64,000 bases of DNA from Orbus hercynius (GTDB taxonomy: Bacteria > Pseudomonadota > Gammaproteobacteria > Enterobacterales > Orbaceae). Where the stretch lies: contig NZ_RBWY01000005.1 in assembly GCF_003634275.1 (NCBI RefSeq), positions 16,095 through 80,094 of the forward strand, written 5' to 3'. Within the stretch, counting starts at the first letter, position 1; every line of letters begins with the position of its first letter. Position numbers and translations under genes: made by a program. This document shows, piece after piece, positions 28,160-38,901 of this stretch. Below the pieces are notes generated by a model, which worked only from the letters and a program-made list of their open reading frames with translations, did no database searches and was not told the origin of the DNA.

Positions 28160-29635
28160 TTATTCATTTGCAAACCAACAAATATTACGAGCTTTCATAA
28201 TCAACTCACCGGCTTGTTCATTTGTTAACCCTTCAATATCAGCTAAGTCATCCGTTCCTTGCTCAGCTAAATCTTCGAGTGTAATAACACCATTCGCAGC
28301 TAATTTATAAGCAAGCTCTTGTGTCATTCCTTGCAGAGCTAACAAATCATCAGCAGGTTGTTTGCTGTTATTTGCTAATGCGAGTGTCGTTAGTGCATTT
28401 TTAGCTCTACTTCGTAGAGCTTCAACTAGCTCTTCATCAAGCGCTTCAATTTCTAATAATTCATCAAGTGGCACATAAGCAATTTGATCTAGGCTAGTAA
28501 AGCCTTCCTCGACTAATAATGTCGCCAATTCTTCTTCTATATCAAGGTGCTTCATAAAGTTTTTAATAGCAGAGAATGATTCCGCATGATGTTTTTCTTG
28601 CAGCTCATCCGTGGTCATCACATTTAACGTCCAGCCCGTTAGCTGAGAAGCCAAACGGATATTTTGACCATTACGTCCGATCGCTTGTGGCAAGTTATCT
28701 TGATGCACAGCAATATCCATTGTCTGCTTATCTTCATCAACAACGATCGAAACGACATCTGCTGGCGCCATCGCGTTAATTACGTATTGCGCCGGATGCT
28801 CATCCCATAAAACGATATCAATTCTTTCGCCACCAAATTCATTCGATACTGCCTGAACACGTGCACCGCGCATCCCAACACAAGCCCCAACAGGATCAAT
28901 ACGACGATCATTACTCTTAACGGCTATTTTTGCACGTGAACCCGGATCGCGCGCAACACCTTTAATGTCGATCATCTCCTCAGCGATTTCAGGCACCTCA
29001 ATACGAAATAGCTCTTCCATCATTTTTGGATTTGAACGACTGACATAAAGTTGTGCTGGTTTATTCTCATTTTCCACAATATATAAAATACCGCGAACAC
29101 GATCACCAATACGGAAATTTTCACGTGGCAGCATATCATCTCGGGCCATCATCGCATCCGCATTACTACCTAAATCTAGAATCACGCTGTCACGGTTAGT
29201 CTTTTTAACAATCCCAGTAACAATTTCGCCCAAACGATGACGAAACATATCAATTACCATAGCGCGCTCTGCTTCACGTACTTTTTGTACAATAACTTGC
29301 TTAGCGGTTTGTGTGGTAATTCGGTCAAACCCTATCGATTCGATTTGCTCTTGTACGTAATCACCTAATTTTGTAGTTGGCTCGTCATACTGAGCAGCAT
29401 CTAGGGTAATTTCGCGAAATGGTTGAGTCACTTCATTTACCACTAACCAACGACGAAATGTATCATAATCACCGGTTTTATGATCAATCTTAACAACAAC
29501 ATCAATATCCTGTCCGTTTCGCTTTTTCTTTGTTGCTGTTGCTAGTGCGGACTCTAACGCTTCAAAGATTTTTTCTCTTGATAACGCTTTTTCATTAGAC
29601 ACTGCTTCAACAACCGCTAAAATTTCTTTATTCAT
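28160..29635 (-). CDS. nusA: Transcription termination/antitermination factor NusA
   Basis: NusA binds RNA polymerase and modulates pausing, termination and antitermination. The 491-aa protein (E. coli 495) shows the N-terminal polymerase-binding domain (1-125), S1 domain (about 130-200), KH1/KH2 (about 200-345, with [25 protein letters not shown] and [19 protein letters not shown]), and two C-terminal acidic repeats with helix-hairpin-helix character. It lies 48 bp after rimP in the conserved metY-rimP-nusA-infB operon. Confidence 0.98.
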   Translation of the reverse strand: MNKEILAVVEAVSNEKALSREKIFEALESALATATKKKRNGQDIDVVVKIDHKTGDYDTFRRWLVVNEVTQPFREITLDAAQYDEPTTKLGDYVQEQIESIGFDRITTQTAKQVIVQKVREAERAMVIDMFRHRLGEIVTGIVKKTNRDSVILDLGSNADAMMARDDMLPRENFRIGDRVRGILYIVENENKPAQLYVSRSNPKMMEELFRIEVPEIAEEMIDIKGVARDPGSRAKIAVKSNDRRIDPVGACVGMRGARVQAVSNEFGGERIDIVLWDEHPAQYVINAMAPADVVSIVVDEDKQTMDIAVHQDNLPQAIGRNGQNIRLASQLTGWTLNVMTTDELQEKHHAESFSAIKNFMKHLDIEEELATLLVEEGFTSLDQIAYVPLDELLEIEALDEELVEALRSRAKNALTTLALANNSKQPADDLLALQGMTQELAYKLAANGVITLEDLAEQGTDDLADIEGLTNEQAGELIMKARNICWFANE

Positions 29636-29683
29636 CTATGTTACCTACTCATCTCTTTTTAAAGTCAGTGTGACAAATTTGGG

Positions 29684-30139
29684 CTAAAATTTAGGGACAA
29701 TATTTGCTTTTTGAATATTACTTAACGCAAAAACTTCATCTTTACCATCAACGGTTAGCGTCACCATTTCATTATCGTCCACAGCCTTGATGATTCCTTT
29801 CCATTGACGACGATTCGCCACAGCAATACGCAGGGAAATCGTAATCTCTTCCCCAATAAAACGATGGTAGTGTTCCAGTGTAAATAAAGGGCGATCCATA
29901 CCTGGCGAAGACACTTCTAAACTATATGCAGTTGTAATCGGATCTTCAACATCAAGTACTGCACTGACTTGACGACTAACATCAGCACAATCATCAACAG
30001 TAATACCATTTTCACTATCGATATAAATTCTGAGCACAGGATTGCGGCTTCTAATATATTCAACGCCAACCAGCTCGAATCCAAGAGCCATCGTGGGTCC
30101 TTGAATAATATCTACTAACCGCTGCTCTAAACTAGCCAA
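29684..30139 (-). CDS. rimP: Ribosome maturation factor RimP
   Basis: RimP binds pre-30S particles early in assembly. A TTG start at 30139 is chosen: GGAGG ends 5 bases before it, and the product (TTG-GCT-AGT-TTA-GAG) is 151 aa, matching E. coli RimP (150 aa, MSTLEQKL). An upstream in-frame start at 30190 would add 17 unconserved residues. [21 protein letters not shown] is split by domain boundaries near 47-67, and the C-terminal [15 protein letters not shown] is conserved. tRNA-fMet lies 197 bp upstream, as in E. coli. Confidence 0.95.
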   Translation of the reverse strand: MASLEQRLVDIIQGPTMALGFELVGVEYIRSRNPVLRIYIDSENGITVDDCADVSRQVSAVLDVEDPITTAYSLEVSSPGMDRPLFTLEHYHRFIGEEITISLRIAVANRRQWKGIIKAVDDNEMVTLTVDGKDEVFALSNIQKANIVPKF

Positions 30140-30240
30140 ATAAACCTCCACCGCATAATTAGCCAAATAAAAAAAGGGCATATAGCCCAACTTATTGATA
30201 AATCCATTAAAAAATACAAGCGAACTTCATAAAAAGACGT

Positions 30241-30263
30241 TAAAAAACCCCGACAAGCGAGGC
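30241..30263 (-). terminator. Terminator between tRNA-fMet and rimP
   Basis: On the minus strand CCTCG and CGGGG form a 5-bp stem (one T-G pair) around CTTGT, followed by TTTTTT. It lies 70 bases past the tRNA and would limit readthrough into rimP. Confidence 0.65.
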
Positions 30264-30335
30264 TACATTGAAAAATCCTGTAATGAAGCCACTTTACTGA
30301 ATTGACTATTGATATTCAACATCAGAAAATTCAAG

Positions 30336-30412
<77 letters not shown>

Positions 30413-30425
30413 TCAGATGGCTAAA

Positions 30426-30453
30426 ATTATACATTTTTTAGATAAAAAAGCAA
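30426..30453 (-). promoter_or_regulatory. Promoter of tRNA-fMet and the rimP-nusA operon
   Basis: On the minus strand TTGCTT (30448-30453) and a perfect TATAAT (30426-30431) are 16 bp apart. Transcription would begin a few bases before the tRNA 5' end. Confidence 0.7.
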
Positions 30454-30552
30454 CTATTAATTTTAATGCAACCGATAAGATTTCGGCGCTTTAGCACCGA
30501 TTGTTATCATCAAAAAATCACTTAACCGCTTAATCATCGATACAAGTGAATA

Positions 30553-31074
30553 TTATACTCCTGGGAACCAAAATGCTAATCCATAAACAACCAATGATGA
30601 AAAAATCGCCGCAATCACATCGTCGATCATAATACCGAATCCGCCCGATACTTTTTGATCAAACCAACGAATTGGCCATGGCTTAATAATATCAAATACG
30701 CGAAAAGCCACAAAGGCGATAATCAGCCATAAAATTGAAATATAGGGAATAAAAAATAACGTTATCCACATCCCCACAAACTCATCCCACACAATATGAC
30801 CGCTATCATGTGTCTGTGTGTCATCAGACGTTCTTTGACATAAAAAACAGCCAAATACAAACGCCACGGCGATCAATAGCCAGTATAAAATGGGTGAAAG
30901 GCCACAAAATAATAACCAAAGTGGAATAGCGATTAATGATCCCATCGTTCCTGGCATAATCGGTGACATACCACTGCCTAATCCCACCGCGAATAAGTGG
31001 ATAGGATTGGATAACCGAACGCGCTGTTTAAACACAGACGGCTTTACTGTTGACTGCTTAGTTTGTTTTGTCAT
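30553..31074 (-). CDS. pgpA: Phosphatidylglycerophosphatase A
   Basis: PgpA dephosphorylates phosphatidylglycerol phosphate in the inner membrane. The 173-aa protein (E. coli 172) has about four hydrophobic segments and the family acidic motifs [11 protein letters not shown] near 97-107 and [13 protein letters not shown] near 146-158. Its ATG overlaps the argI stop (ATGA, 4 bp), so it is translationally coupled to argI. In E. coli it follows thiL instead, so this linkage is a rearrangement. Confidence 0.95.
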   Translation of the reverse strand: MTKQTKQSTVKPSVFKQRVRLSNPIHLFAVGLGSGMSPIMPGTMGSLIAIPLWLLFCGLSPILYWLLIAVAFVFGCFLCQRTSDDTQTHDSGHIVWDEFVGMWITLFFIPYISILWLIIAFVAFRVFDIIKPWPIRWFDQKVSGGFGIMIDDVIAAIFSSLVVYGLAFWFPGV

Positions 31075-32081
31075 TCGTCTTTACTTAATGTTGCAACCAT
31101 TACGGCTTTAATCGTGTGTAAGCGGTTTTCTGCCTCATCAAACACGATACTATGTTTTGATTCGAAGACCTCGTCTGTCACTTCAAGGCCATTATTTAAT
31201 CCATATTGCGCTGCCATTTGTTTACCCACTGCCGTATTCATATCATGAAACGCCGGTAAACAGTGCATAAATTTAACATGTGGATTTTGGGTCAAGTTAA
31301 TCACATTTTGATTGATCTGATAAGGGGTTAATAATTTGACTCGCTCATCCCAGACTTCTTTCGGTTCACCCATTGACACCCAAACATCAGTATAAAGGAA
31401 ATCAACATCCTTCACACCTTGTGCAACATCTTCCGTTAAAATAATTTTAGCGCCGGTTTTTGCCGCAATATCTTGGCATTGTTTAACTAATGCAGCTTCG
31501 GGTTGGCACGCTTTTGGCGCAACTAAACGAACTTCCATGCCCATTAACGCCGCACCTTCCATCAATGAATTACCCATATTATTACGAGCATCGCCCAAAT
31601 AAGCAAATTTCACCGTCTTGAGTTCACGATCACCAATATGCTCTTTCATCGTCATAAAATCAGCCAAAATTTGTGTTGGATGCGCTTCTGTCGTCAAACC
31701 ATTCCAAACTGGTACACCAGCGTATTTTGCTAAGGTTTCAACTATCTCTTGCCCATAACCGCGATACTCAATACCATCATACATTCGGCCAAGAACACGA
31801 GCGGTATCAGCAATCGACTCTTTATGACCAATTTGACTACCGTTTGGCCCTAAATAGGTCACACAAGCCCCCTGATCAAAGGCGCCAACTTCAAATGCAC
31901 AGCGAGTTCGGGTTGAGTCTTTCTCAAAAATTAATGCGATATTCTTGCCAACTAAATATTGTTGCTCTTTACCCTGTTTTTTCGCTGCCTTTAATGTCAT
32001 CGCTAGCGTAATTAATTGATTAATCTCAGCTGGAGTAAAATCCAGTAATCGTAAAAAGTGTCGTTGATAGAAACCAAGCAT
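31071..32081 (-). CDS. argI: Ornithine carbamoyltransferase (anabolic)
   Basis: The enzyme condenses carbamoyl phosphate with ornithine to citrulline in arginine synthesis. The 336-aa protein (E. coli ArgI 334, ArgF 334) has the carbamoyl-phosphate motif STRTR at 56-60, HPTQ near 133-136, the ornithine-binding SMGEP, and HCLPAFHD near 273. It is transcribed away from carAB, which makes its substrate, across a region with ArgR operators. The pgpA start overlaps its stop. Whether to call it argF or argI is arbitrary as only one copy is seen. Confidence 0.95.
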   Translation of the reverse strand: MLGFYQRHFLRLLDFTPAEINQLITLAMTLKAAKKQGKEQQYLVGKNIALIFEKDSTRTRCAFEVGAFDQGACVTYLGPNGSQIGHKESIADTARVLGRMYDGIEYRGYGQEIVETLAKYAGVPVWNGLTTEAHPTQILADFMTMKEHIGDRELKTVKFAYLGDARNNMGNSLMEGAALMGMEVRLVAPKACQPEAALVKQCQDIAAKTGAKIILTEDVAQGVKDVDFLYTDVWVSMGEPKEVWDERVKLLTPYQINQNVINLTQNPHVKFMHCLPAFHDMNTAVGKQMAAQYGLNNGLEVTDEVFESKHSIVFDEAENRLHTIKAVMVATLSKDE

Positions 32082-32121
32082 ACCTCACTCCTAAAATGAA
32101 TATTGATTGATGAAAATTTTA

Positions 32122-32139
32122 TTTGAATAATTATTCAAT
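32122..32139. promoter_or_regulatory. ArgR operator (ARG box) for argI
   Basis: A perfect inverted repeat TGAATAATTATTCA (32124-32137) matches the ARG-box consensus and lies 40 bp upstream of argI. I could not find a good partner box at 3-bp spacing on either side. A weaker box, TGATTATTTATTCA, is at 32236-32249. Confidence 0.8.
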
Positions 32140-32298
32140 TTCAAGTTAAAGATCATAAATAAAGATAAAAGTACATTCCATCACACTTAAATCTCAAATT
32201 TGAGACTTGTTTATTCAATTAAATTTTATAATATTTGATTATTTATTCAATTTATTATCACAAAAGAGTTGCCATTTTGATTTATCGATGTAAACTAA

Positions 32299-32337
32299 AT
32301 TGAATTTATATTCAAATAAAATGACTTTTTATTCAAA
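32299..32337. promoter_or_regulatory. Tandem ArgR operator upstream of carA
   Basis: Two 18-bp boxes at 32299-32316 (perfect core TGAATTTATATTCA) and 32320-32337 (core TGACTTTTTATTCA) are separated by exactly 3 bp, the classical ArgR hexamer layout. They cover the region just before carA. A candidate promoter, TTGCCA (32269-32274) and TAAACT (32291-32296) with a 16-bp spacer, ends at the first box. Confidence 0.85.
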
Positions 32338-32353
32338 AAGGACCACTTTCATC

Positions 32354-33514
32354 ATGCACAATTACGCACTTCTCATTCTTCAAGATGGCACGCAGTTTTT
32401 AGGTCAGTCAATTGGCGTAGACGGCGATACAGTTGGCGAAGTGGTTTTTAATACTTCGATAACAGGCTACCAAGAAATTTTAACCGACCCCTCGTATACC
32501 GAACAAATTGTCACCTTAACTTATCCACATATCGGTAATGTGGGCACCAACCCTGCCGATGAAGAATCGAGTCAAGTTTATGCTAAAGGCTTAATTATAA
32601 GGGATTTACCGATTATTAGCAGTAACTTCCGTAGCACCGAGAACTTATCCGCGTATTTAGTCAAACATAATATTGTTGCTATCGCCGATATCGATACCCG
32701 AAAATTGACCCGAGTGCTACGCGAAAAAGGAGCATTACACGGCTGTATCATGACTGGCCAGAGTAAAACCGAGTTATTCGCTCAGGCAGATAAAATATTA
32801 CTTAAAGCGCAAAACTTTAACGGCATAAACGGACTGGATCTCGCCAAAGTCGTTACCACCCGCCAACCCTATACTTGGACACAAGGGTCATGGTCATTAG
32901 GCAATGAAAACCCAGTTAACAAAGCAGAAAGCACATTACCCTACCATGTCGTCGCGTATGATTTTGGCATTAAGCGTAACATTTTACGCATGCTAGTTGA
33001 TCGTGGTTGTAAACTGACCGTTGTGCCAGCTCAGACATCCGCAGAGCAGGTATTAGCGCTCAATCCTGATGGTATTTTTTTATCTAATGGTCCTGGCGAT
33101 CCCGCGCCTTGTACTTATGCCATCGATGCCATTAAACATTTTTTACAAACCAATCTCCCCATTTTTGGTATCTGTCTAGGTCATCAATTATTGGCGCTCG
33201 CTTGCGATGCTAAAACTGTTAAAATGAAATTTGGCCACCATGGCGGCAACCATCCCGTCAAAGATATCACCAATAATTGCGTCATGATTACCGCGCAAAA
33301 TCACGGATTTGCCGTCGATGAAGAGAGCTTACCGGCTCATTTACGGGTAACCCATAAATCGCTATTTGATGGTTCCTTACAAGGTCTTCATCATAATATA
33401 AAACCCGCATTTAGCTTCCAAGGACATCCTGAAGCAAGCCCAGGTCCGCATGATGCGGCACCATTATTTGATCACTTTATTCAATTAATCTCTATTTATC
33501 AGCAAGGGAAGTAA
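32354..33514 (+). CDS. carA: Carbamoyl-phosphate synthase small (glutaminase) subunit
   Basis: CarA hydrolyses glutamine to feed ammonia to CarB. The ATG at 32354 ([18 protein letters not shown]) aligns with E. coli (MIKSALLVLEDGTQFHGR) and gives 386 aa against 382; an upstream start at 32300 would lie inside the ArgR operator. The class I amidotransferase domain has the catalytic cysteine in [13 protein letters not shown], and the His-Glu pair in [14 protein letters not shown] near the C-terminus. carB follows after 5 bp. Arginine repression through the adjacent boxes is expected. Confidence 0.97.
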   Translation: MHNYALLILQDGTQFLGQSIGVDGDTVGEVVFNTSITGYQEILTDPSYTEQIVTLTYPHIGNVGTNPADEESSQVYAKGLIIRDLPIISSNFRSTENLSAYLVKHNIVAIADIDTRKLTRVLREKGALHGCIMTGQSKTELFAQADKILLKAQNFNGINGLDLAKVVTTRQPYTWTQGSWSLGNENPVNKAESTLPYHVVAYDFGIKRNILRMLVDRGCKLTVVPAQTSAEQVLALNPDGIFLSNGPGDPAPCTYAIDAIKHFLQTNLPIFGICLGHQLLALACDAKTVKMKFGHHGGNHPVKDITNNCVMITAQNHGFAVDEESLPAHLRVTHKSLFDGSLQGLHHNIKPAFSFQGHPEASPGPHDAAPLFDHFIQLISIYQQGK

Positions 33515-33519
33515 ATTCA

Positions 33520-36500
33520 ATGGCAAAGAGAACGGATATTGACAGTATTTTAATTATTGGCGCAGGTCCGATTGTCATTGGGCAAGCGTGTGAATTTGAT
33601 TATTCTGGTGCACAAGCTTGTAAAGCACTTCGTGAAGAAGGTTATCGCGTCATTTTGGTTAACTCAAACCCAGCAACCATTATGACTGACCCAGACATGG
33701 CTGACGCCACGTACATTGAGCCCATTCATTGGACCACGGTGCACAAAATCATTGAACAAGAAAGACCCGATGCGATTTTACCAACCATGGGTGGGCAAAC
33801 AGCATTAAATTGCGCATTAGAACTGGAAAAACAAGGCGTATTAGCCGAATTTAATGTGGAAATGATTGGTGCAACCGCCGATGCGATTGATAAGGCTGAA
33901 GACCGTCGCAGATTTGATCAAGCGATGAAAAAAATTGGCTTAGAAACAGCTCGAAGCGGCATCGCACATACATTAAGTGAAGCGTATGGCGTATTAGATC
34001 AAGTTGGTTTTCCCTGTATTATTCGCCCTTCTTTCACAATGGGCGGCACCGGTGGCGGGATCGCTTATAATCGAGAAGAATTTGAAGATATTTGTACCCG
34101 AGGTTTAGATCTTTCGCCGACCAATGAGTTACTGATCGATGAATCACTCATTGGCTGGAAAGAGTATGAAATGGAAGTCGTACGCGATAAAAATGATAAT
34201 TGTATCATTGTCTGTTCAATTGAAAATTTCGACCCAATGGGTATTCATACCGGTGATTCAATTACCGTTGCTCCGGCCCAAACGATGAGCGATAAAGAAT
34301 ACCAAATCATGCGTAATGCCTCGCTGGCAGTGCTGCGTGAAATCGGTGTAGAAACCGGTGGTTCGAATGTACAGTTTTCCGTTGATCCCAAAACTGGACG
34401 TTTAATTGTCATTGAGATGAATCCCCGAGTATCAAGATCATCGGCGCTGGCATCAAAAGCAACGGGCTTCCCGATTGCAAAAATTGCCGCAAAACTAGCC
34501 ATTGGCTATACCTTAGATGAACTTGCCAATGATATTACAGGGGGGAAAACACCAGCATCATTTGAACCCGCTATCGACTATGTCGTCACTAAAATACCGC
34601 GTTTCAATTTTGAAAAATTTACCGGCTGCAACGATCGCCTCACCACCCAAATGAAATCGGTTGGTGAAGTGATGGCAATTGGCCGGACTTTCCAAGAATC
34701 ACTGCAAAAAGCATTACGTGGTTTGGAAGTTGGCGCGACAGGTTTTGACCCGAAAGTTGAGAACTATATCGATAATAGTGAACTAACTAAAATTCGCCGA
34801 GAGCTACAAGAAGCGGGCAGTGATCGAATTTGGTACATTGCTGATGCCTTCAGAGCGGGCTTGACTGTCAAGGACGTTTTTAATCTCACGCATATCGATC
34901 CGTGGTTTTTAGTCCAAATCGAGCAATTGATTAAGTTTGAACACAGCGTGAGTCAAACGTCACTGCATAAACTTGATTACGACATGTTAAGACTGCTAAA
35001 ACGTAAAGGGTTTTCCGATGCAAGATTGGCAAAACTATTGCACGTCAAAGAGCACGATATTCGTCAAAAACGTCATCAATTTAATTTGCATCCGGTTTAT
35101 AAACGCGTCGATACTTGTGCAGCAGAATTTGCTACCGATACGGCTTACCTTTATTCAACCTATGAAGAGGAGTGTGAAGCTAATCCACAGTTTACTAAAC
35201 CCAAAATCATGATTCTTGGTGGTGGACCAAACCGTATTGGTCAAGGTATTGAGTTTGATTATTGCTGTGTTCACGCCGCACTCGCGCTACATGAAGATGG
35301 CTTTGAAACGATTATGGTTAATTGTAATCCGGAAACCGTTTCAACTGATTATGATACTTCGGATCGTCTCTATTTTGAACCTGTCACGCTCGAAGATGTG
35401 CTAGAAATTGTGCATATTGAAAAGCCAACCGGTGTAATTGTGCAATATGGTGGACAAACGCCATTGAAGCTATCGAGAGCCTTAGAAGCGGCTGGCGTGC
35501 CGATTATCGGCACGCAACCTGACGCTATCGACCAAGCCGAAGATCGCCAGCGTTTTCAGGATGTGGTGGATAAACTCAAGCTCAAACAACCCGTGAATGG
35601 GACTGTCACCGATTTGGAACAAGCTATCGCTAAAGCAGAGCAAATTGGTTATCCGCTCGTTGTTCGCCCATCTTACGTCTTGGGGGGGCGGGCAATGGAA
35701 ATCGTTTATGATGAAAACGATTTAAGGCGGTATTTTAAAACCGCGATTAGTGAATCAAATGATGCACCGGTATTACTTGATCACTTTTTAGATGACGCCA
35801 TTGAAGTTGATATCGATGTAATGTGCGATGGTCAAGAGGTTGTTATCGGCGGTATTATGGAACATATTGAGCAAGCCGGAGTCCATTCGGGTGACTCTGC
35901 CTGCTCGCTACCTACCCATACATTAAGCCCAGCGGTATTAAATGAGCTGCGACACCAAGCCAAACAGCTCGCACTCACCTTGCAGGTTAAAGGCCTAATG
36001 AATGCACAATTTGCCATTAAAGATGGCGAAATCTACTTAATTGAAGTGAATCCTCGCGCCGCAAGAACCGTCCCTTTTGTATCAAAAGCAACGGGCGTCC
36101 CGCTAGCAAAAATTGCCGCTCGAATCATGGCAGGCCAATCACTGGCTAAGCAAAACATTCGCCATGAAGTCATTCCGCCTTATTATTGCGTCAAAGAAGT
36201 GGTTTTACCCTTTAATAAATTCAATGGTGTCGATCCGATTTTAGGGCCGGAGATGCGCTCAACCGGTGAAGTAATGGGTATTGGTCAAACCTTTGCTGAA
36301 GCCTTTTCTAAAGCACAGCTCGGTAGCTTATCAACTATGAAAAAGCATGGCAAAGCCTTGTTATCAGTTCGAGATCAAGATAAGCACAAGGTGGTTGATG
36401 TTGCGAAAAGACTGATTGAGCATGGCTTTACGCTTGATGCAACCCAAGGTACCACTAAAATGCTACACAGCGCAGGTATTGCCTGTCAGGAAGTGAAAAA

Positions 36501-36732
36501 AGAGACTGAAGGTAGGCCCAATATTCATGATCATATCAAGAATGGTGAATACAGTTATATTCTCAATACCACATCAGGTCGACAAGCCATAGAAGCATCA
36601 AAGACCTTGCGTCGTAGCGCGATTCAATACAAAGTTCATTATGACACAACCATTAATGCGGCTTACGCAACGACTGCCGCTCTTGATTATAATCCAGCTG
36701 ATAATATTACGGCATTGCAAAAACTATATTAA
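33520..36732 (+). CDS. carB: Carbamoyl-phosphate synthase large subunit
   Basis: CarB makes carbamoyl phosphate from bicarbonate, ammonia and two ATP for arginine and pyrimidine synthesis. The 1070-aa protein (E. coli 1073) shows the duplicated layout: two carbamoyl-phosphate ATP-grasp halves (about 1-400 and 555-935), each with GQTALN or GGQTPLK and [10 protein letters not shown] / [12 protein letters not shown] motifs, a linker oligomerisation domain, and a C-terminal MGS-like allosteric domain. It is in one unit with carA and ends at a hairpin. Confidence 0.98.
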   Translation: MAKRTDIDSILIIGAGPIVIGQACEFDYSGAQACKALREEGYRVILVNSNPATIMTDPDMADATYIEPIHWTTVHKIIEQERPDAILPTMGGQTALNCALELEKQGVLAEFNVEMIGATADAIDKAEDRRRFDQAMKKIGLETARSGIAHTLSEAYGVLDQVGFPCIIRPSFTMGGTGGGIAYNREEFEDICTRGLDLSPTNELLIDESLIGWKEYEMEVVRDKNDNCIIVCSIENFDPMGIHTGDSITVAPAQTMSDKEYQIMRNASLAVLREIGVETGGSNVQFSVDPKTGRLIVIEMNPRVSRSSALASKATGFPIAKIAAKLAIGYTLDELANDITGGKTPASFEPAIDYVVTKIPRFNFEKFTGCNDRLTTQMKSVGEVMAIGRTFQESLQKALRGLEVGATGFDPKVENYIDNSELTKIRRELQEAGSDRIWYIADAFRAGLTVKDVFNLTHIDPWFLVQIEQLIKFEHSVSQTSLHKLDYDMLRLLKRKGFSDARLAKLLHVKEHDIRQKRHQFNLHPVYKRVDTCAAEFATDTAYLYSTYEEECEANPQFTKPKIMILGGGPNRIGQGIEFDYCCVHAALALHEDGFETIMVNCNPETVSTDYDTSDRLYFEPVTLEDVLEIVHIEKPTGVIVQYGGQTPLKLSRALEAAGVPIIGTQPDAIDQAEDRQRFQDVVDKLKLKQPVNGTVTDLEQAIAKAEQIGYPLVVRPSYVLGGRAMEIVYDENDLRRYFKTAISESNDAPVLLDHFLDDAIEVDIDVMCDGQEVVIGGIMEHIEQAGVHSGDSACSLPTHTLSPAVLNELRHQAKQLALTLQVKGLMNAQFAIKDGEIYLIEVNPRAARTVPFVSKATGVPLAKIAARIMAGQSLAKQNIRHEVIPPYYCVKEVVLPFNKFNGVDPILGPEMRSTGEVMGIGQTFAEAFSKAQLGSLSTMKKHGKALLSVRDQDKHKVVDVAKRLIEHGFTLDATQGTTKMLHSAGIACQEVKKETEGRPNIHDHIKNGEYSYILNTTSGRQAIEASKTLRRSAIQYKVHYDTTINAAYATTAALDYNPADNITALQKLY

Positions 36733-36748
36733 TTAGCTAAGCAGACAA

Positions 36749-36767
36749 GGGGAAGGATTACTTCCCC
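36749..36767. terminator. Hairpin after carB
   Basis: GGGGAAG (36749-36755) pairs perfectly with CTTCCCC (36761-36767) around GATTA. T-runs are poor, but it lies between the convergent stops of carB and the next gene. Confidence 0.55.
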
Positions 36768-36772
36768 CAACT

Positions 36773-38371
36773 TTAATTAGACACACATGCGGCTCTAAAT
36801 GCACTCACCGATGGCATGCCATATCCGACAGTACCAAAACCTGAGTAAATCATATATCTAAGACTACTACTCCATGATTCACTGACCCAGTAATAAAAAT
36901 TTTCCCAATCACTATTTAAATAATAAGTTGAACCATCTGGATTACCCCACTCAGCAAAAACGCCACCACCAATAGCTCGTGTATAACCATTATGTTTACC
37001 AGTTGAAAGTGAAATTCCACTTGCAGCGGTTGGATCATCTGGAAATATGACTGAATCGGCATAAGCACTATTAGTAAAATCAGACCTTAAGCCTAATTTA
37101 TATTTCCCTGCACCTGCAATATCGGCACAAAATGTATTTACCGCGGCAGCAGAGCTAATCAAGCCAGATTTAGGAATAAACCATTTACTTAATGTGAATT
37201 GATATATGGTGCTTTCACCATCGTTTAGTTCAAATGTAGCTGGCAGTCCATTAACAGCCACTTTTCCAGGAATCGCTGATTTTTGTCCCGAACTAGGACC
37301 ACTTAATTCAACTCTTAGTATATTGCTTGTTGCTGACTTGGCCGGAACAGTACTTAACTTTAAAGTCACATTTGATCCTGCAATGGCAGTAATACGGCTA
37401 TTATTAATAATCTGCTGCGCAGTCTTACCGGCTAATACAACATCAAAATATGCACCATTAAATCCGGTTGTTGGAAAGCTGCCGCTAGTATTTGCTGTAG
37501 GCTGCCTTGAAGTATGTTTAGGAATAAAACCTTTTGTTGGTAGCCACTGAGAAGATAATCCTTGATATTCCTGTGTGCCATACATCAGATTTGGCTTAGT
37601 ATAGCAAGCCGTCGCGACATCAATTTCTAATCGATTTACAGGATTTTGTGTCGTGTTCCAAATAGGCGAATTAGTATCATTGATATCATAGACTTCAGTA
37701 TTCGGGTATCCAAACTGAGTACTTAAAATGAGTGGTCCAGAGATTTTAAAATAAGGAACTATTGCGATGGTTTGGGTTGCTAGATCACAGAAATTTTGAT
37801 TGGATAATGCCGTAGTTAATGCTGTTTCAACCTTACCATTCATATAATACCAACCCGCTTTGATTGTTTTCGATGATAATATGGTTATCCGATCGCCATT
37901 AAGATCACTAGCATCAGCATCCGTAAGTACTTTATATACAACGCTTATCTTACCTGTTCCATTACCTAATTTGCGCGTAATTGAATTAGGTGTTTCAGTT
38001 CTTATCGTACCGATTCCCACTCTTGATAACGCTTTTTTAACCTCAGCCGTCGTAAAATAGCTTTTATCATCAATTTTTAAGCCGATTAAATTCAAGTTAT
38101 TACCTGACTTTATCGTAACTAGATGCCCAGCAGATAATGTTGGCTTATCGCCACTAATCGGATTAGCTAATTTGCCGGTCAATCCCGCATAGCTAAAAAA
38201 AGATATGCAATATAATATAAAACCGTTTCTAGTTATTAGAATCAATTGATATAAGAATCCAAGTTTGGTGAGATCTTTTTTATAAAATTGAGATAGTATT
38301 ACGAGGAACCTAAAAATAAACAGTTCCGAATTTATGTAACGCAATAAACTGATATTAGCTCTTTTTAACAT
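36773..38371 (-). CDS. Probable secreted or surface protein of unknown function
   Basis: I do not recognise a family. The 532-aa protein has a long charged N-terminus (1-36), then a hydrophobic stretch of about 37-63 that could be an extended signal sequence or membrane anchor, and then a Ser/Thr/Gly/Asn-rich beta-type body. Cysteines are few and spaced like disulfide partners (near 195, 240, 418 and 529). The final 80 residues (YLNSDWENFYYWVSESW, ending AFRAACVSN) remind me of the cysteine-containing end domains of Ig-repeat adhesins, but this is by eye. The ATG at 38371 has AAGGA 7 bases upstream. It stands alone, 41 bp from the carB stop, with 530 bp of AT-rich DNA upstream. Confidence 0.6.
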   Translation of the reverse strand: MLKRANISLLRYINSELFIFRFLVILSQFYKKDLTKLGFLYQLILITRNGFILYCISFFSYAGLTGKLANPISGDKPTLSAGHLVTIKSGNNLNLIGLKIDDKSYFTTAEVKKALSRVGIGTIRTETPNSITRKLGNGTGKISVVYKVLTDADASDLNGDRITILSSKTIKAGWYYMNGKVETALTTALSNQNFCDLATQTIAIVPYFKISGPLILSTQFGYPNTEVYDINDTNSPIWNTTQNPVNRLEIDVATACYTKPNLMYGTQEYQGLSSQWLPTKGFIPKHTSRQPTANTSGSFPTTGFNGAYFDVVLAGKTAQQIINNSRITAIAGSNVTLKLSTVPAKSATSNILRVELSGPSSGQKSAIPGKVAVNGLPATFELNDGESTIYQFTLSKWFIPKSGLISSAAAVNTFCADIAGAGKYKLGLRSDFTNSAYADSVIFPDDPTAASGISLSTGKHNGYTRAIGGGVFAEWGNPDGSTYYLNSDWENFYYWVSESWSSSLRYMIYSGFGTVGYGMPSVSAFRAACVSN

Positions 38372-38850
38372 AACCTATTCCTTTGTTATTCAGCATGTTC
38401 CTGTTATTTACAATTAACAAATAAAAATAATTAATTCTTAACAATTTGGTAATGTAAATACATTCTATGATCGGAATTAACGATCGGTTAATTAAGTTTC
38501 AATAAGCGAAATCTATCAAAAAAGATTAAATCTTATCCTTCTTTATAACAGATAGCTTAATAAAAATGTGGAAAAGGAGCTGGTTATTAATATCTAAAAT
38601 TTTTAATAGCATGATAATTAAAAATTAATTCTATATAAAATAATAATGACATTATGCTTCATGAAAGAAGCAAATTATCAGTTATATACTACGAAATATT
38701 ACCAATAAAATTTGTTAAGAAATGTAATGATTGCTTATAACGCAAATACTGATTATTTAGACACCAAACTAAACTATAACAAACTTAATACTACACAAAT
38801 CGAATATGGCGAAACCGTTTTAGATCGAAATGTTCTCGCATTGTGACAAG
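38372..38850. other. AT-rich intergenic stretch with no recognised gene
   Basis: About 480 bp of very AT-rich sequence separates the divergent secreted-protein gene and tehB. I see no RNA gene, convincing ORF or repeat in it. It must hold the promoter of the secreted-protein gene, which I cannot pinpoint. Confidence 0.5.
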
Positions 38851-38873
38851 TAGTTGACTATAATTGTCAACTA
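38851..38873. promoter_or_regulatory. Inverted repeat over the candidate tehB promoter
   Basis: TAGTTGAC (38851-38858) and GTCAACTA (38866-38873) are perfect inverted repeats with a 7-bp spacer. The left arm contains TTGACT, which can act as a -35 with TAATAA about 18 bp downstream. The repeat ends 28 bp before the tehB start. It looks like a repressor operator; the regulator is unknown. Confidence 0.5.
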
Positions 38874-38901
38874 TTTCTAATAAAATATAGAACGACCCAC
38901 T

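Noticed and set aside
30483..30498. Hairpin after pgpA (CGGCGC/GCACCG)
   Set aside because: Short stem with a G-U pair and no T-run on either strand; not strong enough to call a terminator.
38372..38850. Hidden small gene or RNA in the AT-rich gap
   Set aside because: No coding frame with a ribosome binding site, hairpin-T-run or tRNA-like fold was seen.
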